Shown here in pieces: positions 26,070 to 33,751 of a stretch of DNA of 47,453 nucleotides. The first letter of the stretch is position 1. Every line of letters begins with the position of its first letter. Location: assembly GCA_944326725.1 (NCBI GenBank), contig CALVFA010000057.1, positions 1 to 47,453 of the forward strand, read 5' to 3'. The DNA comes from an uncultured Elusimicrobiales bacterium (GTDB taxonomy: Bacteria > Elusimicrobiota > Elusimicrobia > Elusimicrobiales > Elusimicrobiaceae). The translations under genes and the position numbers were made by a program. A model generated the notes under the pieces. That model ran no database searches. It was not told where the DNA came from and saw nothing but the letters and a program-made list of their open reading frames with translations.

Positions 26070-27707
26070 TTATTCCAACGGGAAAGAGCGCATATACAAG
26101 CGGGAGAGTTCTTTCTCTTTGGGATATTTTTGTAAGTATTGATAGGCCAGCTCATGCGCTTGGGCGCGCAGCATGTCTTTTTGGGCTTTATCTGAAGTAT
26201 AAACGCTTTGGTTCAGATAGGTAGTGCCCAAATATAATGCGTAGCGCGGAGAAGGATAGTGCTCAAGGGCTTGTTCATAGGCGGCTATTTGACTTTCGGC
26301 CTTAAAACCGCGTCCGAACTGGTGCAGCCGCCAGGCACTTGTCCGTTGCCAGGGCAAATAGCAAATAGCCACACATGTTGCCAGCACCGCTATACGCAAC
26401 GGCCAAGAAGAAGCCAGCCCGCGGATATGGCCTTTATTGTAAGAGGGGCTGCACAGCATGCCTAACACCAAAAAGAATAAAAAGGCAACGGCTGGAATAA
26501 AAAAGTCAAAATCTACCAAACTTCCTATACTCATGACCAAAAGAGCCGACAGCAAGGAGGCAAAAAGATACTTTTTCCGGCTTTCCAGCCGGCGCATGCG
26601 TTTAAAAGCTATCCATATAAACCATAAAACTCCGGCCAAAACCGGCAGAAAGCCTATATATCCCATGCCCAGCACCATTTCCAGCCAATCGCTATGCAGG
26701 CGTTCCACATACTGATTGAGCTGCCACTCCATATGCGGGCTGATAGCTACGGGCAGCGCGCCAATGCCAATGCCCCAAACGGGGCGTTCTTGCAGTATAT
26801 CAAAGGCGGCCCGGTATAGCATTTTTCGGGTTTCTTCAGAGGTGCCGGTAGCGCGGCGGGCAAAAGCGTTAATTTCTTCCAGGTGGGTAACTACCCATCC
26901 GGAGAAAACAAAGAGTATCACAGCCACCAGCGTCAGCCCTTTTATACGGGTACGGGTGTGGCTCGGAATAAAGCCGGTGCATAAGAAAGCGTAACAAAAA
27001 ACACCTGTAGACAAAGCCAACATACCCCCGCGGGAACGCGTATAAATAACGCCTGCGCACAGTCCGATAAATATCAGGGCAAAAAATCCTTGCCGCAAGT
27101 AAAATTGGCTTTTGCGTCCATGTGCGGCAAAATGAGCGTAATCTGAAAAAGAAACACTTAAATATCCCAGCGTTAAAATGGCGCTCATACCCATAAAGGC
27201 TCCGGCATGGTTGCGGTTTAAAAAGGGGCCTATTCCGCCGCGGCGCCCGGCCAGCAGGCGGATATATTCCCCGTCTGGAAAACATAAAGCGCATAAGGCC
27301 ACCGTCAGCCCGCACAGCGCAATCAGCATGGCAAAAAGTCTTAGTGAGCGGGAAGATTGCAGCAGCTGCGGTACCCATAGCACTAGTATCAGATATGTCA
27401 AAAACAAAGAAACGTGTTCCAGCGTAAACAGCCGCATGAAAGTAACGGGGTGCCAGGCCGGTTTGTCCAGCAACGTTTGTGGAAAACAAGCCTGCACCAA
27501 GGCAAATAAAGTCAGAAAACCTAGTGTATATAAAACGGGTTTGAGCGGCGGAGTGAGCAATAGTTCCCGGCGGGAAAAAAGCAACATTACAAACCCGGCG
27601 ATAATGCCGGTTTGCATAATGCTAAAGGCCCACGGCTCCGTTCCGGCAAAAGCAAAGGTAATAAAGAAAAGCAACAGCGATAAAATAATTTTTAAGAATA
27701 CGTCCAT
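26070..27707 (-). CDS. O-antigen ligase / Wzy-like polymerase (Wzy_C family)
   Basis: 545 aa, 12 or so membrane helices followed by a soluble C-terminal region of about 90 residues with TPR-like spacing (AAYEQALEHYPSPRYALYLGTTYLNQ). The signature block of PF04932 is present: GPFLNRNHAGAFMGMSAILTLG, then YTRSRGGMLALSTGVF, and the periplasmic GIGIGALPVAISPHMEWQLNQYVERLHSDWLEMVLGMGYIG with the conserved His-Asn/Asp pair. It may polymerise repeat units or attach the polymer to another carrier. The open frame extends 96 codons further upstream, but that part is antisense to the phosphatase gene and not conserved, so the start is put at 27707. A TACAAT box lies 7 nt upstream. Confidence 0.85.
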   Translation of the reverse strand: MDVFLKIILSLLLFFITFAFAGTEPWAFSIMQTGIIAGFVMLLFSRRELLLTPPLKPVLYTLGFLTLFALVQACFPQTLLDKPAWHPVTFMRLFTLEHVSLFLTYLILVLWVPQLLQSSRSLRLFAMLIALCGLTVALCALCFPDGEYIRLLAGRRGGIGPFLNRNHAGAFMGMSAILTLGYLSVSFSDYAHFAAHGRKSQFYLRQGFFALIFIGLCAGVIYTRSRGGMLALSTGVFCYAFLCTGFIPSHTRTRIKGLTLVAVILFVFSGWVVTHLEEINAFARRATGTSEETRKMLYRAAFDILQERPVWGIGIGALPVAISPHMEWQLNQYVERLHSDWLEMVLGMGYIGFLPVLAGVLWFIWIAFKRMRRLESRKKYLFASLLSALLVMSIGSLVDFDFFIPAVAFLFFLVLGMLCSPSYNKGHIRGLASSWPLRIAVLATCVAICYLPWQRTSAWRLHQFGRGFKAESQIAAYEQALEHYPSPRYALYLGTTYLNQSVYTSDKAQKDMLRAQAHELAYQYLQKYPKEKELSRLYMRSFPLE

Positions 27708-27743
27708 AGAGGCTATTGTATAAAATTTGCTATAGTGATAACG
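27708..27743. promoter_or_regulatory. 36-bp bidirectional promoter between ligase and phosphatase genes
   Basis: Plus strand: TGC-TATAGT (27728-27736), 7 nt before the phosphatase ATG at 27744. Minus strand: TACAAT (27720-27715), 7 nt before the ligase ATG at 27707. No Shine-Dalgarno on either side, so both transcripts are predicted to be leaderless and any -35 element would lie inside the opposite gene. Confidence 0.55.
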
Positions 27744-28184
27744 ATGAAAATTCTGTTTATTTGCCATGCTAATGTCTGCCGCAGTTTTATGGCGCAGCGG
27801 TGGCTTGAGAAGCTGCTGCCGCAGGCGCAAGTGCGTTCGCGCGGGCTGTATGCGGACCCGGCGTTCCCGGTGCCGCAGAAGATATGGCATTTTTTGGAAG
27901 AAAACGGCATTTCCCGTTCGCCGCATACCCCCCATATGCTGTGTGCGGAGGATTTGGCTTGGGCGGATATTATCTTTTTTATGGAACAGCGGCACCTGGA
28001 TACATTGTTAGACCGCTATGCCCAATACAGCGATAAAATGTGGCTGCTGCGAGATTTTGCCTTTGAAGAAGAAGAAGATGTGCCAGACCCAATAGGCCTA
28101 AGCGGCCGCGCTTTTGAAAAAAATGCCCGCCTGCTGTTAGATGCCGTTTCCGCCGCCGCCCAAAAGTTATCTGCCAAACAATAA
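27744..28184 (+). CDS. Low-molecular-weight protein-tyrosine phosphatase (Wzb/Etp-like)
   Basis: 146 aa. Active-site loop ICHANVCRS gives the CX5R(S) signature (C7, R13); the G of the usual CxGNxCRS is Ala here. The general-acid aspartate is in VPDPIGLS (DP at 115-116). It dephosphorylates the tyrosine tail of Wzc-type kinases and so sets polymer production. It is divergent from the ligase and about 2 kb from wzc. The start is the ATG at 27744; the GTG 9 nt upstream lies within the -10 element. Other LMW-PTP roles, such as arsenate reductase-like activity, are less likely in this context. Confidence 0.93.
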   Translation: MKILFICHANVCRSFMAQRWLEKLLPQAQVRSRGLYADPAFPVPQKIWHFLEENGISRSPHTPHMLCAEDLAWADIIFFMEQRHLDTLLDRYAQYSDKMWLLRDFAFEEEEDVPDPIGLSGRAFEKNARLLLDAVSAAAQKLSAKQ

Positions 28185-28215
28185 ACATATTCTGTTTGCA
28201 CTTGCCGAGAATCCT

Positions 28216-29265
28216 ATGGAGCAAAATAAAAAAGCCGTTTTTTATGCTGTTTTGGCGGCGCTGTGCTATGGGGTGAGTATTCCCTTTTCCACCCTATTGC
28301 TGCGCCGGTTAACGCCTGCTTTTTTGGCGGCGCTTCTTTATTTGGGCGCGGCGGGGGCGATGGGGGTTATCCGTCTGCTCCGGCGGCAAGATACAGAGCG
28401 GGAGGCTTCTTTATCGCGCGGGGACGGCGGGTATGTAACTGCTATGATTTTGCTGGATATAGCCGCCCCGGTTTTGCTGATGTGGGGGCTTTCTTTAAGT
28501 ACGCCGGCCACGGTGTCTTTGTTAAATAATTTTGAAATTGTGGCCACAGCCTTAATTGCCTGGCTGGTGTTTAAAGAGGCAGTAGGAAAGCGCATATGGC
28601 TGGCGCTTGCGCTGATTACGGCGGCTAGTTTGGTGCTTAGTGTGGCGGATTGGAGCGATTTTTCTTTTTCTGCGGGGGCGCTGCTGGCGCTAGCGGCGTG
28701 TATTTGTTGGGGAATGGAAAATAATTGCACGCGTATGCTGTCACTTAAAAATCCGCTGCAAATTGTATGGGTAAAAGGGTTAGGTTCCGGTGGCGGGGCC
28801 TTGTTGTTGGCGGCGGTGTGCAGGGGGATTAGCTGGCAGGCGGGGGCCATTGTAGGGGCGTTGCTGCTAGGGGCAGTGGCGTATGGGGGCAGCGTGTATT
28901 TTTATATTTTGGCCCAGCGCAATTTGGGGGCTGCTCGTACGGGCGCTTATTATGCGCTGGCTCCGTTTGTAGGAGTATTTCTCTCTTTTGTGTTGGTGGG
29001 GCAGGAGCTGACAAGGTCTTTTGTTATCGCTTTAATACTGATGGCGGCGGGGACCTATTTGGCTGTTTGCGAAAAACATAATCACCAGCATACGCATGAG
29101 CGGCTAGCTCATTGCCACCGGCATAATCACCAGGACGGACACCACACCCATACCCATTCCTATCCGGTGGTAGGGGAACACAGCCATTACCATGTGCATG
29201 AACCGCTGACACACAGCCACGAACACCGCCCGGACCTGCACCATACCCATACGCATGTGCAGTAA
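28216..29265 (+). CDS. EamA (DMT) family permease with histidine-rich tail
   Basis: 349 aa. Ten membrane helices as two EamA repeats: AVFYAVLAALCYGVSIPFSTLLL at the start of repeat 1, and ALLALAACICWGMENNCTRMLSLKNP at the start of repeat 2. The C-terminus is a cytoplasmic or periplasmic tail of about 62 residues containing 23 histidines in HxH steps. Such tails probably bind metal (zinc, nickel or cobalt); I recall similar tails in other EamA proteins, so this may be a subfamily trait. The exported substrate is unknown. The start ATG at 28216 is 31 nt after the phosphatase stop; longer in-frame starts overlap that gene. Confidence 0.87.
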   Translation: MEQNKKAVFYAVLAALCYGVSIPFSTLLLRRLTPAFLAALLYLGAAGAMGVIRLLRRQDTEREASLSRGDGGYVTAMILLDIAAPVLLMWGLSLSTPATVSLLNNFEIVATALIAWLVFKEAVGKRIWLALALITAASLVLSVADWSDFSFSAGALLALAACICWGMENNCTRMLSLKNPLQIVWVKGLGSGGGALLLAAVCRGISWQAGAIVGALLLGAVAYGGSVYFYILAQRNLGAARTGAYYALAPFVGVFLSFVLVGQELTRSFVIALILMAAGTYLAVCEKHNHQHTHERLAHCHRHNHQDGHHTHTHSYPVVGEHSHYHVHEPLTHSHEHRPDLHHTHTHVQ

Positions 29266-29601
29266 GGGGCGGGCGGAGTTGCTGTCTGTTTTGGGAAAAA
29301 GGTTAGACGAAAAAATTTGTTTTTCTGCGCGTTTGAAATTTTGTGGTGCTTTTAGGGAAGAGGCTGATGAAGTTTGATTATTTGCGCAAGCGTTCTGCTG
29401 GTGTTTTGCGCGCTTACTGTCATAAAAACACTGTACCAAAGCGGGGATAAGGGTGGACAGCCGCGGATTTGGCCAGTCACCTCGTTGACCTTCGGCGCGG
29501 TCGGCCCCGCCTCTCGGTGCTCGCCTTGCCTGAGGGCAAACTCGCAGAACGCTGCGGCTTTCAAATCCTGCCGCGCGCAAAGCAGTTTGCTCTTACTGCC
29601 A
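29266..29601. other. Gap of about 335 bp with repeats and an unusually GC-rich core
   Basis: No supported gene. A GC-rich core (about 29440-29575) differs from the AT-richer flanks. A 16-nt direct repeat with one mismatch (CTTACTGTCATAAAAA at 29413-29428; CTTACTGCCATAAAAA at 29592-29607) brackets it, and a 9-bp inverted repeat GCGTTCTGC/GCAGAACGC (29390-29398, 29544-29552) lies inside. Minus-strand frames are open for 70-158 codons but look compositional. Candidate structured RNA, inserted element or remnant. Confidence 0.4.
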
Positions 29602-29627
29602 TAAAAAACCCCGCGCTAAGGCGGGGT
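29602..29627 (-). terminator. Intrinsic terminator of tRNA-Val
   Basis: On the minus strand ACCCCGC, six-nt loop, GCGGGGT, then a T-tract (complement of 29603-29608). It begins 6 nt after the tRNA 3' end. Confidence 0.9.
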
Positions 29628-29632
29628 ATAAA

Positions 29633-29707
29633 TGGTGGGCAGTACAGGATTTGAACCTGTGACCTTCCGCGTGTGAGGCGGACGCGCTACCACTGCGCCA
29701 ACTGCCC
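29633..29707 (-). tRNA. tRNA-Val (CAC anticodon), CCA encoded
   Basis: Cloverleaf folds on the minus strand. Acceptor GGGCAGT (29707-29701) pairs with ACTGCCC. D-arm GGCGCAGTGGTAGCGC; anticodon stem TCCGC/GCGGA around the loop CTCACAC, giving anticodon CAC. T-arm contains GGTTCAAATCC. Discriminator A, and the CCA end is genomically encoded (29635-29633). It has its own promoter and terminator. Confidence 0.96.
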
Positions 29708-29725
29708 AAAATCTGAAGATAATTT

Positions 29726-29755
29726 ATTATAACAATTTTTGCTTGCCTGCTTCAA
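29726..29755 (-). promoter_or_regulatory. Promoter of tRNA-Val
   Basis: Minus strand TTGAAG (29755-29750), 18-nt spacer, perfect TATAAT (29731-29726), 18 nt before the mature tRNA 5' end. Confidence 0.75.
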
Positions 29756-29890
29756 ACCCTTTGCGCTTAAATTTCTATCTCCCCGTCGGTAAACATGCAG
29801 GTTGCTTATGCGGCAAATTCTTGAAAAAAGTCTTTTGGCTTTGTCAGGTTTACGCGCTGTCGGCGAGAAGCGTTTTTAAGATGGCTTATT

Positions 29891-29899
29891 TGCTATACT
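29891..29899 (+). promoter_or_regulatory. Extended -10 promoter of marC
   Basis: TGC-TATACT, nearly the same as the TGC-TATAGT before the phosphatase gene. Here the ATG is 40 nt downstream and a GGAG lies about ten bases before it, so this transcript has a normal leader. No good -35 box. Confidence 0.5.
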
Positions 29900-29939
29900 A
29901 CTAATAAGAGTGTAAATTTTATTTCGGAGTTTAGCCCTT

Positions 29940-30617
29940 ATGGAATGGAGTTTGCTGTTCAACGCATTTATCGGTATCGTAGCTATTTTAAACCCTATCG
30001 GCAACGTGCCCATATTCTTGGAACATGTGGAAAATGACGAGCCCAAAGTGCAGCGCGCGGTGGCGGTGCTGATGGCGCTGTCTATTTTTATCATGCTGAC
30101 GGTTTTCTTTGTTTTTGGTACACATATTTTGAGCTTGTTTGGTATTACTTTGCCGGCGTTTCGGTTGGCGGGGTCTGTGATTATTTTAATTGTGGGGCTT
30201 CGTATGTTACAGGGGAAAAGCAAATTTGACCCTGCCGGCATTGAAACCGCTTCCGCCCAGGGCGGCACCTTTACGCAGGCGCGCAACCGCTTAAGTCATA
30301 TTTTGGTGCCGGTGGCTATGCCGCTTTTTATGGGGCCGGGCTCTATTACGACGGTGGTGCTGTACGCTGAAAAAGTGAAAACATTTCCGATGTTTGTCAT
30401 GATGATTTTGGTGCTGCTGGCGGCTACGGCTGTGGTGGGGGTGTGTTTGGTAGTGTCGCGCAGTATTTTTAATTTATTGGGCACCAACGGCACGCAGATT
30501 GTCATTCGTTTTATGGGTATGATTTTGTGCGCCATTGCCATGCAGTTTATGATAGATGGCGTGGCCCAGCTGCTGCCCGGCGTGCTCAACGCCAACTTTA
30601 TCCACGGGGCGGTATAA
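29940..30617 (+). CDS. MarC family membrane protein (UPF0056)
   Basis: 225 aa, six membrane helices. The family hallmark NPIGNVPIFL is near residues 18-27, and the second half contains the matching MPLFMGPGSITTVVLY. The family name comes from the mar region, but a role in antibiotic resistance was not upheld; function is unknown and an export role is only suggested by distant similarity to transporters. Single-gene transcription unit with its own extended -10 promoter and terminator. Confidence 0.92.
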   Translation: MEWSLLFNAFIGIVAILNPIGNVPIFLEHVENDEPKVQRAVAVLMALSIFIMLTVFFVFGTHILSLFGITLPAFRLAGSVIILIVGLRMLQGKSKFDPAGIETASAQGGTFTQARNRLSHILVPVAMPLFMGPGSITTVVLYAEKVKTFPMFVMMILVLLAATAVVGVCLVVSRSIFNLLGTNGTQIVIRFMGMILCAIAMQFMIDGVAQLLPGVLNANFIHGAV

Positions 30618-30632
30618 AATTTTTTTCTTAGG

Positions 30633-30662
30633 AAAAGGGGCGCCGAAAGCGCCCCTTTTTTG
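30633..30662 (+). terminator. Intrinsic terminator after marC
   Basis: AAAAGGGGCGC (30633-30643), loop CGAAA, GCGCCCCTTTT (30649-30659) with the T-run continuing to 30661. It ends only about 18 nt before the uvrB start codon, so the uvrB promoter overlaps or abuts it. Confidence 0.93.
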
Positions 30663-30679
30663 ATATACAATATACACAT

Positions 30680-32668
30680 ATGGATCATTTTGAACTGGTA
30701 TCTTCTTTTAAGCCGTCTGGCGACCAGCCCAAAGCCATCGCCGCGCTGGAACGCGGCGTGCGCGAAGGGCAAAAGCGCCAAACCTTGCTGGGGGTGACGG
30801 GCTCGGGCAAAACCTTTACCATCGCCAATGTGATTGCGGATTTAAATTTGCCCGCGCTTATTTTGTCGCCCAACAAAGTATTGGCGGCGCAATTGTATGC
30901 GGAGTTTAAACACTTTTTCCCACACAATGCGGTGGAGTATTTTATTTCCTATTACGACTATTACCAGCCCGAAGCCTATATTCCGCAGACCGACACCTAT
31001 ATTGAAAAAGACTCCGCCGTCAATGACCATATAGACAAACTGCGCCTGAAAGCCACCACCTCTTTGCTGACGCGGCGCGATACCATTGTGGTGGCGTCTG
31101 TGTCATGCATTTACAATATCGGCTCGCCGGACAGCTACAGCGAACTGTGCGTGTATCTCAAAAAAGGGTTGGAGATGACGCGCGCGCAGCTGGGCGGGCT
31201 GCTCATTAAAATTCAATATGCGCGCAATGAAATGGAGTTTGTGGCGGGCATGTTTCGCATGCGCGGGCCGTATGTGGATATTTTCCCGCCGTATGGGCTC
31301 AATGCCGTGCGCGTGGAAATCAAAGGCAAAACGATTGCCGGCGTGTATGAAATCCACCCTATTACCGGCCATGTGGTGGCGGAGCTGAATGAAGCGTGGG
31401 TGTATCCTGCCAAACACTTTGTGGTCAAAGACGAAGACCGCGAACGCGCGCTGGACCAAATCCGCCTGGATCTGGCCAAACGACATGCTGAGCTGCAGGC
31501 GCAGGGCAAAGAGCTGGAAGCCTACCGCTTAAAACAGCGCACCGAATATGATTTGGAAATGCTGCAGCAGGCGGGCTTTTGCCCGGGTATAGAAAACTAT
31601 TCCCGTTATATGGACGGGCGCTCTCCGGGCCAGCGGCCTAACTGTCTGATAGATTATTTCCGCAAGTATGAGCAGTTTTTAATGGTGGTGGACGAAAGCC
31701 ATGTGGCCCTGCCGCAGGTGCGCGGCATGTTTAATGGGGACCGCTCCCGCAAGCAAATGCTGGTAGATTTTGGCTTCCGCCTGCCTTCGGCTTTGGACAA
31801 CCGCCCGCTGAAATTTGACGAGTTTGAAAGTTTGCTTCCCTCCACCATTTTCGTTTCCGCCACGCCGGGGCCGTATGAGTTGCAGGCCAGCGGCGGCGAG
31901 GTGGTGGAGCAGGTCATTCGCCCCACGGGGCTGGTGGACCCCAAAGTAACCGTGCACCCCAGTGCCGGGCAGATAGACCATTTGCTGGAGAAAATTCAAG
32001 AGCATATTGGCAAAAAACAGCGCACGCTGGTGCTGTCTATGACCAAAAAAACGGCGGAAGATTTAAGCGCGTTTTTGATAGAAAAAGGCGTCAAAACCCG
32101 CTACTTGCATTCCGATATTGACGCGCTGGAGCGGGTGGAAATTTTAAAACAGTTCCGCCAAGGCGTCTTTGATGTGCTGGTGGGCATTAACCTGCTGCGC
32201 GAAGGGATAGATATTCCGCAGGTGGGGTTGGTGGCTATTTTGGGAGCCGACAACGAAGGCTTCCTACGCAACGCTACTACGCTGATTCAAATTTCCGGCC
32301 GCGCCGCGCGCAACGTAGGCGGCGAGGTGGTGCTCTATGCCGACCGCGAAACGGAAAGCATGAAATATGCCTTGGGGGAAATGAACCGCCGCCGCGCTAT
32401 CCAAGAAGCCTACAATAAAGAGCACCACATCACCCCGCGTACCATTGAAAAAGCCGAAGTGGAGCTGAAAGAGTTTGAAGACAGCACCAAAAACGAAGGT
32501 TTAGGCATTCTGCATTCCGCTTTGCCGGTACCTACGGCGAAAAATATACATAAAATCGCCCAGGAGCTGGAGCGGCAAATGCGTGAAGCCGCCGATAATT
32601 TAAACTTTGAGCTGGCGGCGGACTTGCGCGACCGTTTGTTTGAAATCAAACAAATGAAATTAAAATAA
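30680..32668 (+). CDS. uvrB: UvrABC system protein B
   Basis: Damage-recognition helicase of nucleotide excision repair; loads from UvrA and recruits UvrC. 662 aa, usual length. Walker A GVTGSGKT at residues 38-45, the beta-hairpin region YYDYYQPEAYIPQTDTYIEKD, the Walker B-like VVDESHVALPQ, motif V/VI region GINLLREGIDIPQVGLVAILGADNEGFLR and ISGRAARN, and the C-terminal UVR motif (LERQMREAADNLNFELAADLRDRL) that contacts UvrC. No Shine-Dalgarno: TACAAT (30666-30671) ends 8 nt before the ATG, so a leaderless transcript is likely. Stands alone between two terminators or hairpins. Confidence 0.98.
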   Translation: MDHFELVSSFKPSGDQPKAIAALERGVREGQKRQTLLGVTGSGKTFTIANVIADLNLPALILSPNKVLAAQLYAEFKHFFPHNAVEYFISYYDYYQPEAYIPQTDTYIEKDSAVNDHIDKLRLKATTSLLTRRDTIVVASVSCIYNIGSPDSYSELCVYLKKGLEMTRAQLGGLLIKIQYARNEMEFVAGMFRMRGPYVDIFPPYGLNAVRVEIKGKTIAGVYEIHPITGHVVAELNEAWVYPAKHFVVKDEDRERALDQIRLDLAKRHAELQAQGKELEAYRLKQRTEYDLEMLQQAGFCPGIENYSRYMDGRSPGQRPNCLIDYFRKYEQFLMVVDESHVALPQVRGMFNGDRSRKQMLVDFGFRLPSALDNRPLKFDEFESLLPSTIFVSATPGPYELQASGGEVVEQVIRPTGLVDPKVTVHPSAGQIDHLLEKIQEHIGKKQRTLVLSMTKKTAEDLSAFLIEKGVKTRYLHSDIDALERVEILKQFRQGVFDVLVGINLLREGIDIPQVGLVAILGADNEGFLRNATTLIQISGRAARNVGGEVVLYADRETESMKYALGEMNRRRAIQEAYNKEHHITPRTIEKAEVELKEFEDSTKNEGLGILHSALPVPTAKNIHKIAQELERQMREAADNLNFELAADLRDRLFEIKQMKLK

Positions 32669-33020
32669 ACCGCGCGTCTTTTTGACGCGGGCTTTGCTGT
32701 TTTGGGGAGGCCCTGTCCCGGTGCCAGGCTTTCTCTTCTGCCGGCGGCTTTGGCGTAAGTCCCCGTGCAGAGGCCGTCTTAAGCCGGAGTGTTTGACCTG
32801 GTGTGTGCATGGGGCGTTTTAGCCGAAGGTTTGGAGTGTTTCTGCGCAAAATCCCTGCCTATTTTACCGGCCCAGCCATTGAGGCGGCTGTTTGGGCGCG
32901 TTCATGCTATCAAAAACAAATAGGTGCGGCGTACAGCGTATGATTTCTGGAGTAACGTTTTCTCATCATATCCCGGTGCGGTATTTTGCCCCACACAGGC
33001 TTAATTGTTAAAATATATTT
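32669..33020. other. 352-bp gap between uvrB and the biotin ligase gene
   Basis: No supported gene. A short hairpin CGCGTC-TTTTT-GACGCG (32673-32689) directly after uvrB may act as a weak terminator; only GCTTTGCTGTTTT follows. A 44-codon plus-strand frame (32809-32943) has no ribosome site. The 3' end holds the biotin ligase promoter. Confidence 0.5.
33006..33014 (+). promoter_or_regulatory. Extended -10 box of the biotin ligase gene, leaderless type
   Basis: TGT-TAAAAT ending 6 nt before the ATG at 33021, with no Shine-Dalgarno in the A/T-rich spacer. Confidence 0.55.
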
Positions 33021-33599
33021 ATGCAAGAAATTACCCTTTCTTTGCCATGCGTCAGCCGCATGGTAAGCGTAGACGTGCTAGACAGCACACAGGATTTGGC
33101 CCAAGAGCTGGCTCTGCAGGGCTGTGAAGCCAACACGCTGGTGCTGGCCTATGAACAGACCCAAGGCCGCACCCGCGAAGGCAAAGCTTGGCCCGCCGCG
33201 CGCGGCGGCGTATATTTTACATTGGTATTACACCCCGCCCAAACGGAACAGGCAGAACAAACCGCTTCCCGGGCAGCTGCCTGCGCTGTAGCGCAAGCTT
33301 TAAAAGATTTGTTTGATTTTAAAACCAGAACAACCTCTGCTGGTGATGTGAAGGTGTGGAACGCCAAGACGAAAAACTGGCAGAAAATAGCGGGTGTGCT
33401 GTGCCAAAGCATGCTGTCTTTGGACGGACGCATTTGCTTGCTTTTGGGCGTGGGAGTACATGTCAATAACAAGCTGCCGCCTGCCGCCGGCGCCGCCAGC
33501 GTCAAAAAACTGTTAGGCCGGGAGATAGACCCGGAATGGGTACTGCAGGAAACGCTGGAGAATTTTTGGCAGCAGTACGCGCCCGGGCAACAGCTATAA
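33021..33599 (+). CDS. birA: Biotin--[acetyl-CoA-carboxylase] ligase, short form without DNA-binding domain
   Basis: Attaches biotin to the carboxylase carrier protein through biotinyl-AMP. 192 aa: only the catalytic core, without the N-terminal winged helix of repressor-type BirA and with little or no C-terminal SH3-like domain. Recognisable blocks: DSTQDLAQELA, EQTQGRTREGKAWPAARGGVYFTLVL (the biotin/AMP loop, normally QTxGRGRxGRxW), KIAGVLCQSM and LLLGVGVHVN. The usual KWPND motif reads KVWNAKTKNW here. Because of these changes another BPL/LplA-like substrate is possible. Followed by an intrinsic terminator. Confidence 0.82.
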   Translation: MQEITLSLPCVSRMVSVDVLDSTQDLAQELALQGCEANTLVLAYEQTQGRTREGKAWPAARGGVYFTLVLHPAQTEQAEQTASRAAACAVAQALKDLFDFKTRTTSAGDVKVWNAKTKNWQKIAGVLCQSMLSLDGRICLLLGVGVHVNNKLPPAAGAASVKKLLGREIDPEWVLQETLENFWQQYAPGQQL

Positions 33600-33608
33600 A
33601 TAATAAAC

Positions 33609-33635
33609 AAAACCCCCGCTTTTCGGCGGGGTTTT
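33609..33635 (+). terminator. Intrinsic terminator after birA
   Basis: AAAACCCC-GC (one bulged C) pairs with GCGGGGTTTT (33626-33635); the T-run is part of the stem. 10 nt after the stop codon. Confidence 0.85.
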
Positions 33636-33649
33636 ATTCGGTTTCAAAT

Positions 33650-33711
33650 CCCGGCGCGGCCGGGGTGTTTTATAAATACTTTTCATAATAAACCCCGGGA
33701 CAAGCCCGGGG
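33650..33711 (-). terminator. Two further hairpins, probable terminators of the response regulator gene
   Basis: CCCGGC-GCG-GCCGGG (33650-33664, followed on the plus strand by TGTTTT after one G) and CCCCGGG-ACAAG-CCCGGGG (33693-33711). The latter is followed by TTTATTAT on the minus strand and by AATTTTTAT on the plus strand, so it can act in both directions between these convergent genes. Confidence 0.65.
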
Positions 33712-33751
33712 AATTTTTATAAATAAATACAATTTTCGGCTGGGGCGGGTT

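Noticed and set aside
27708-27995. 96-codon N-terminal extension of the ligase gene
   Set aside because: It is antisense to the phosphatase gene, Arg/His-rich and unlike any ligase N-terminus; the membrane helices start right after the ATG at 27707.
29104-29580. 158-codon minus-strand frame over the His-tail gene end and the intergenic block
   Set aside because: Half is antisense to the EamA tail and the rest is GC-driven; no start context. The DNA itself is reported as a finding instead.
32809-32943. 44-codon plus-strand frame in the uvrB-birA gap
   Set aside because: No ribosome site or nearby -10 box, an in-frame stop just before it and no recognisable sequence.
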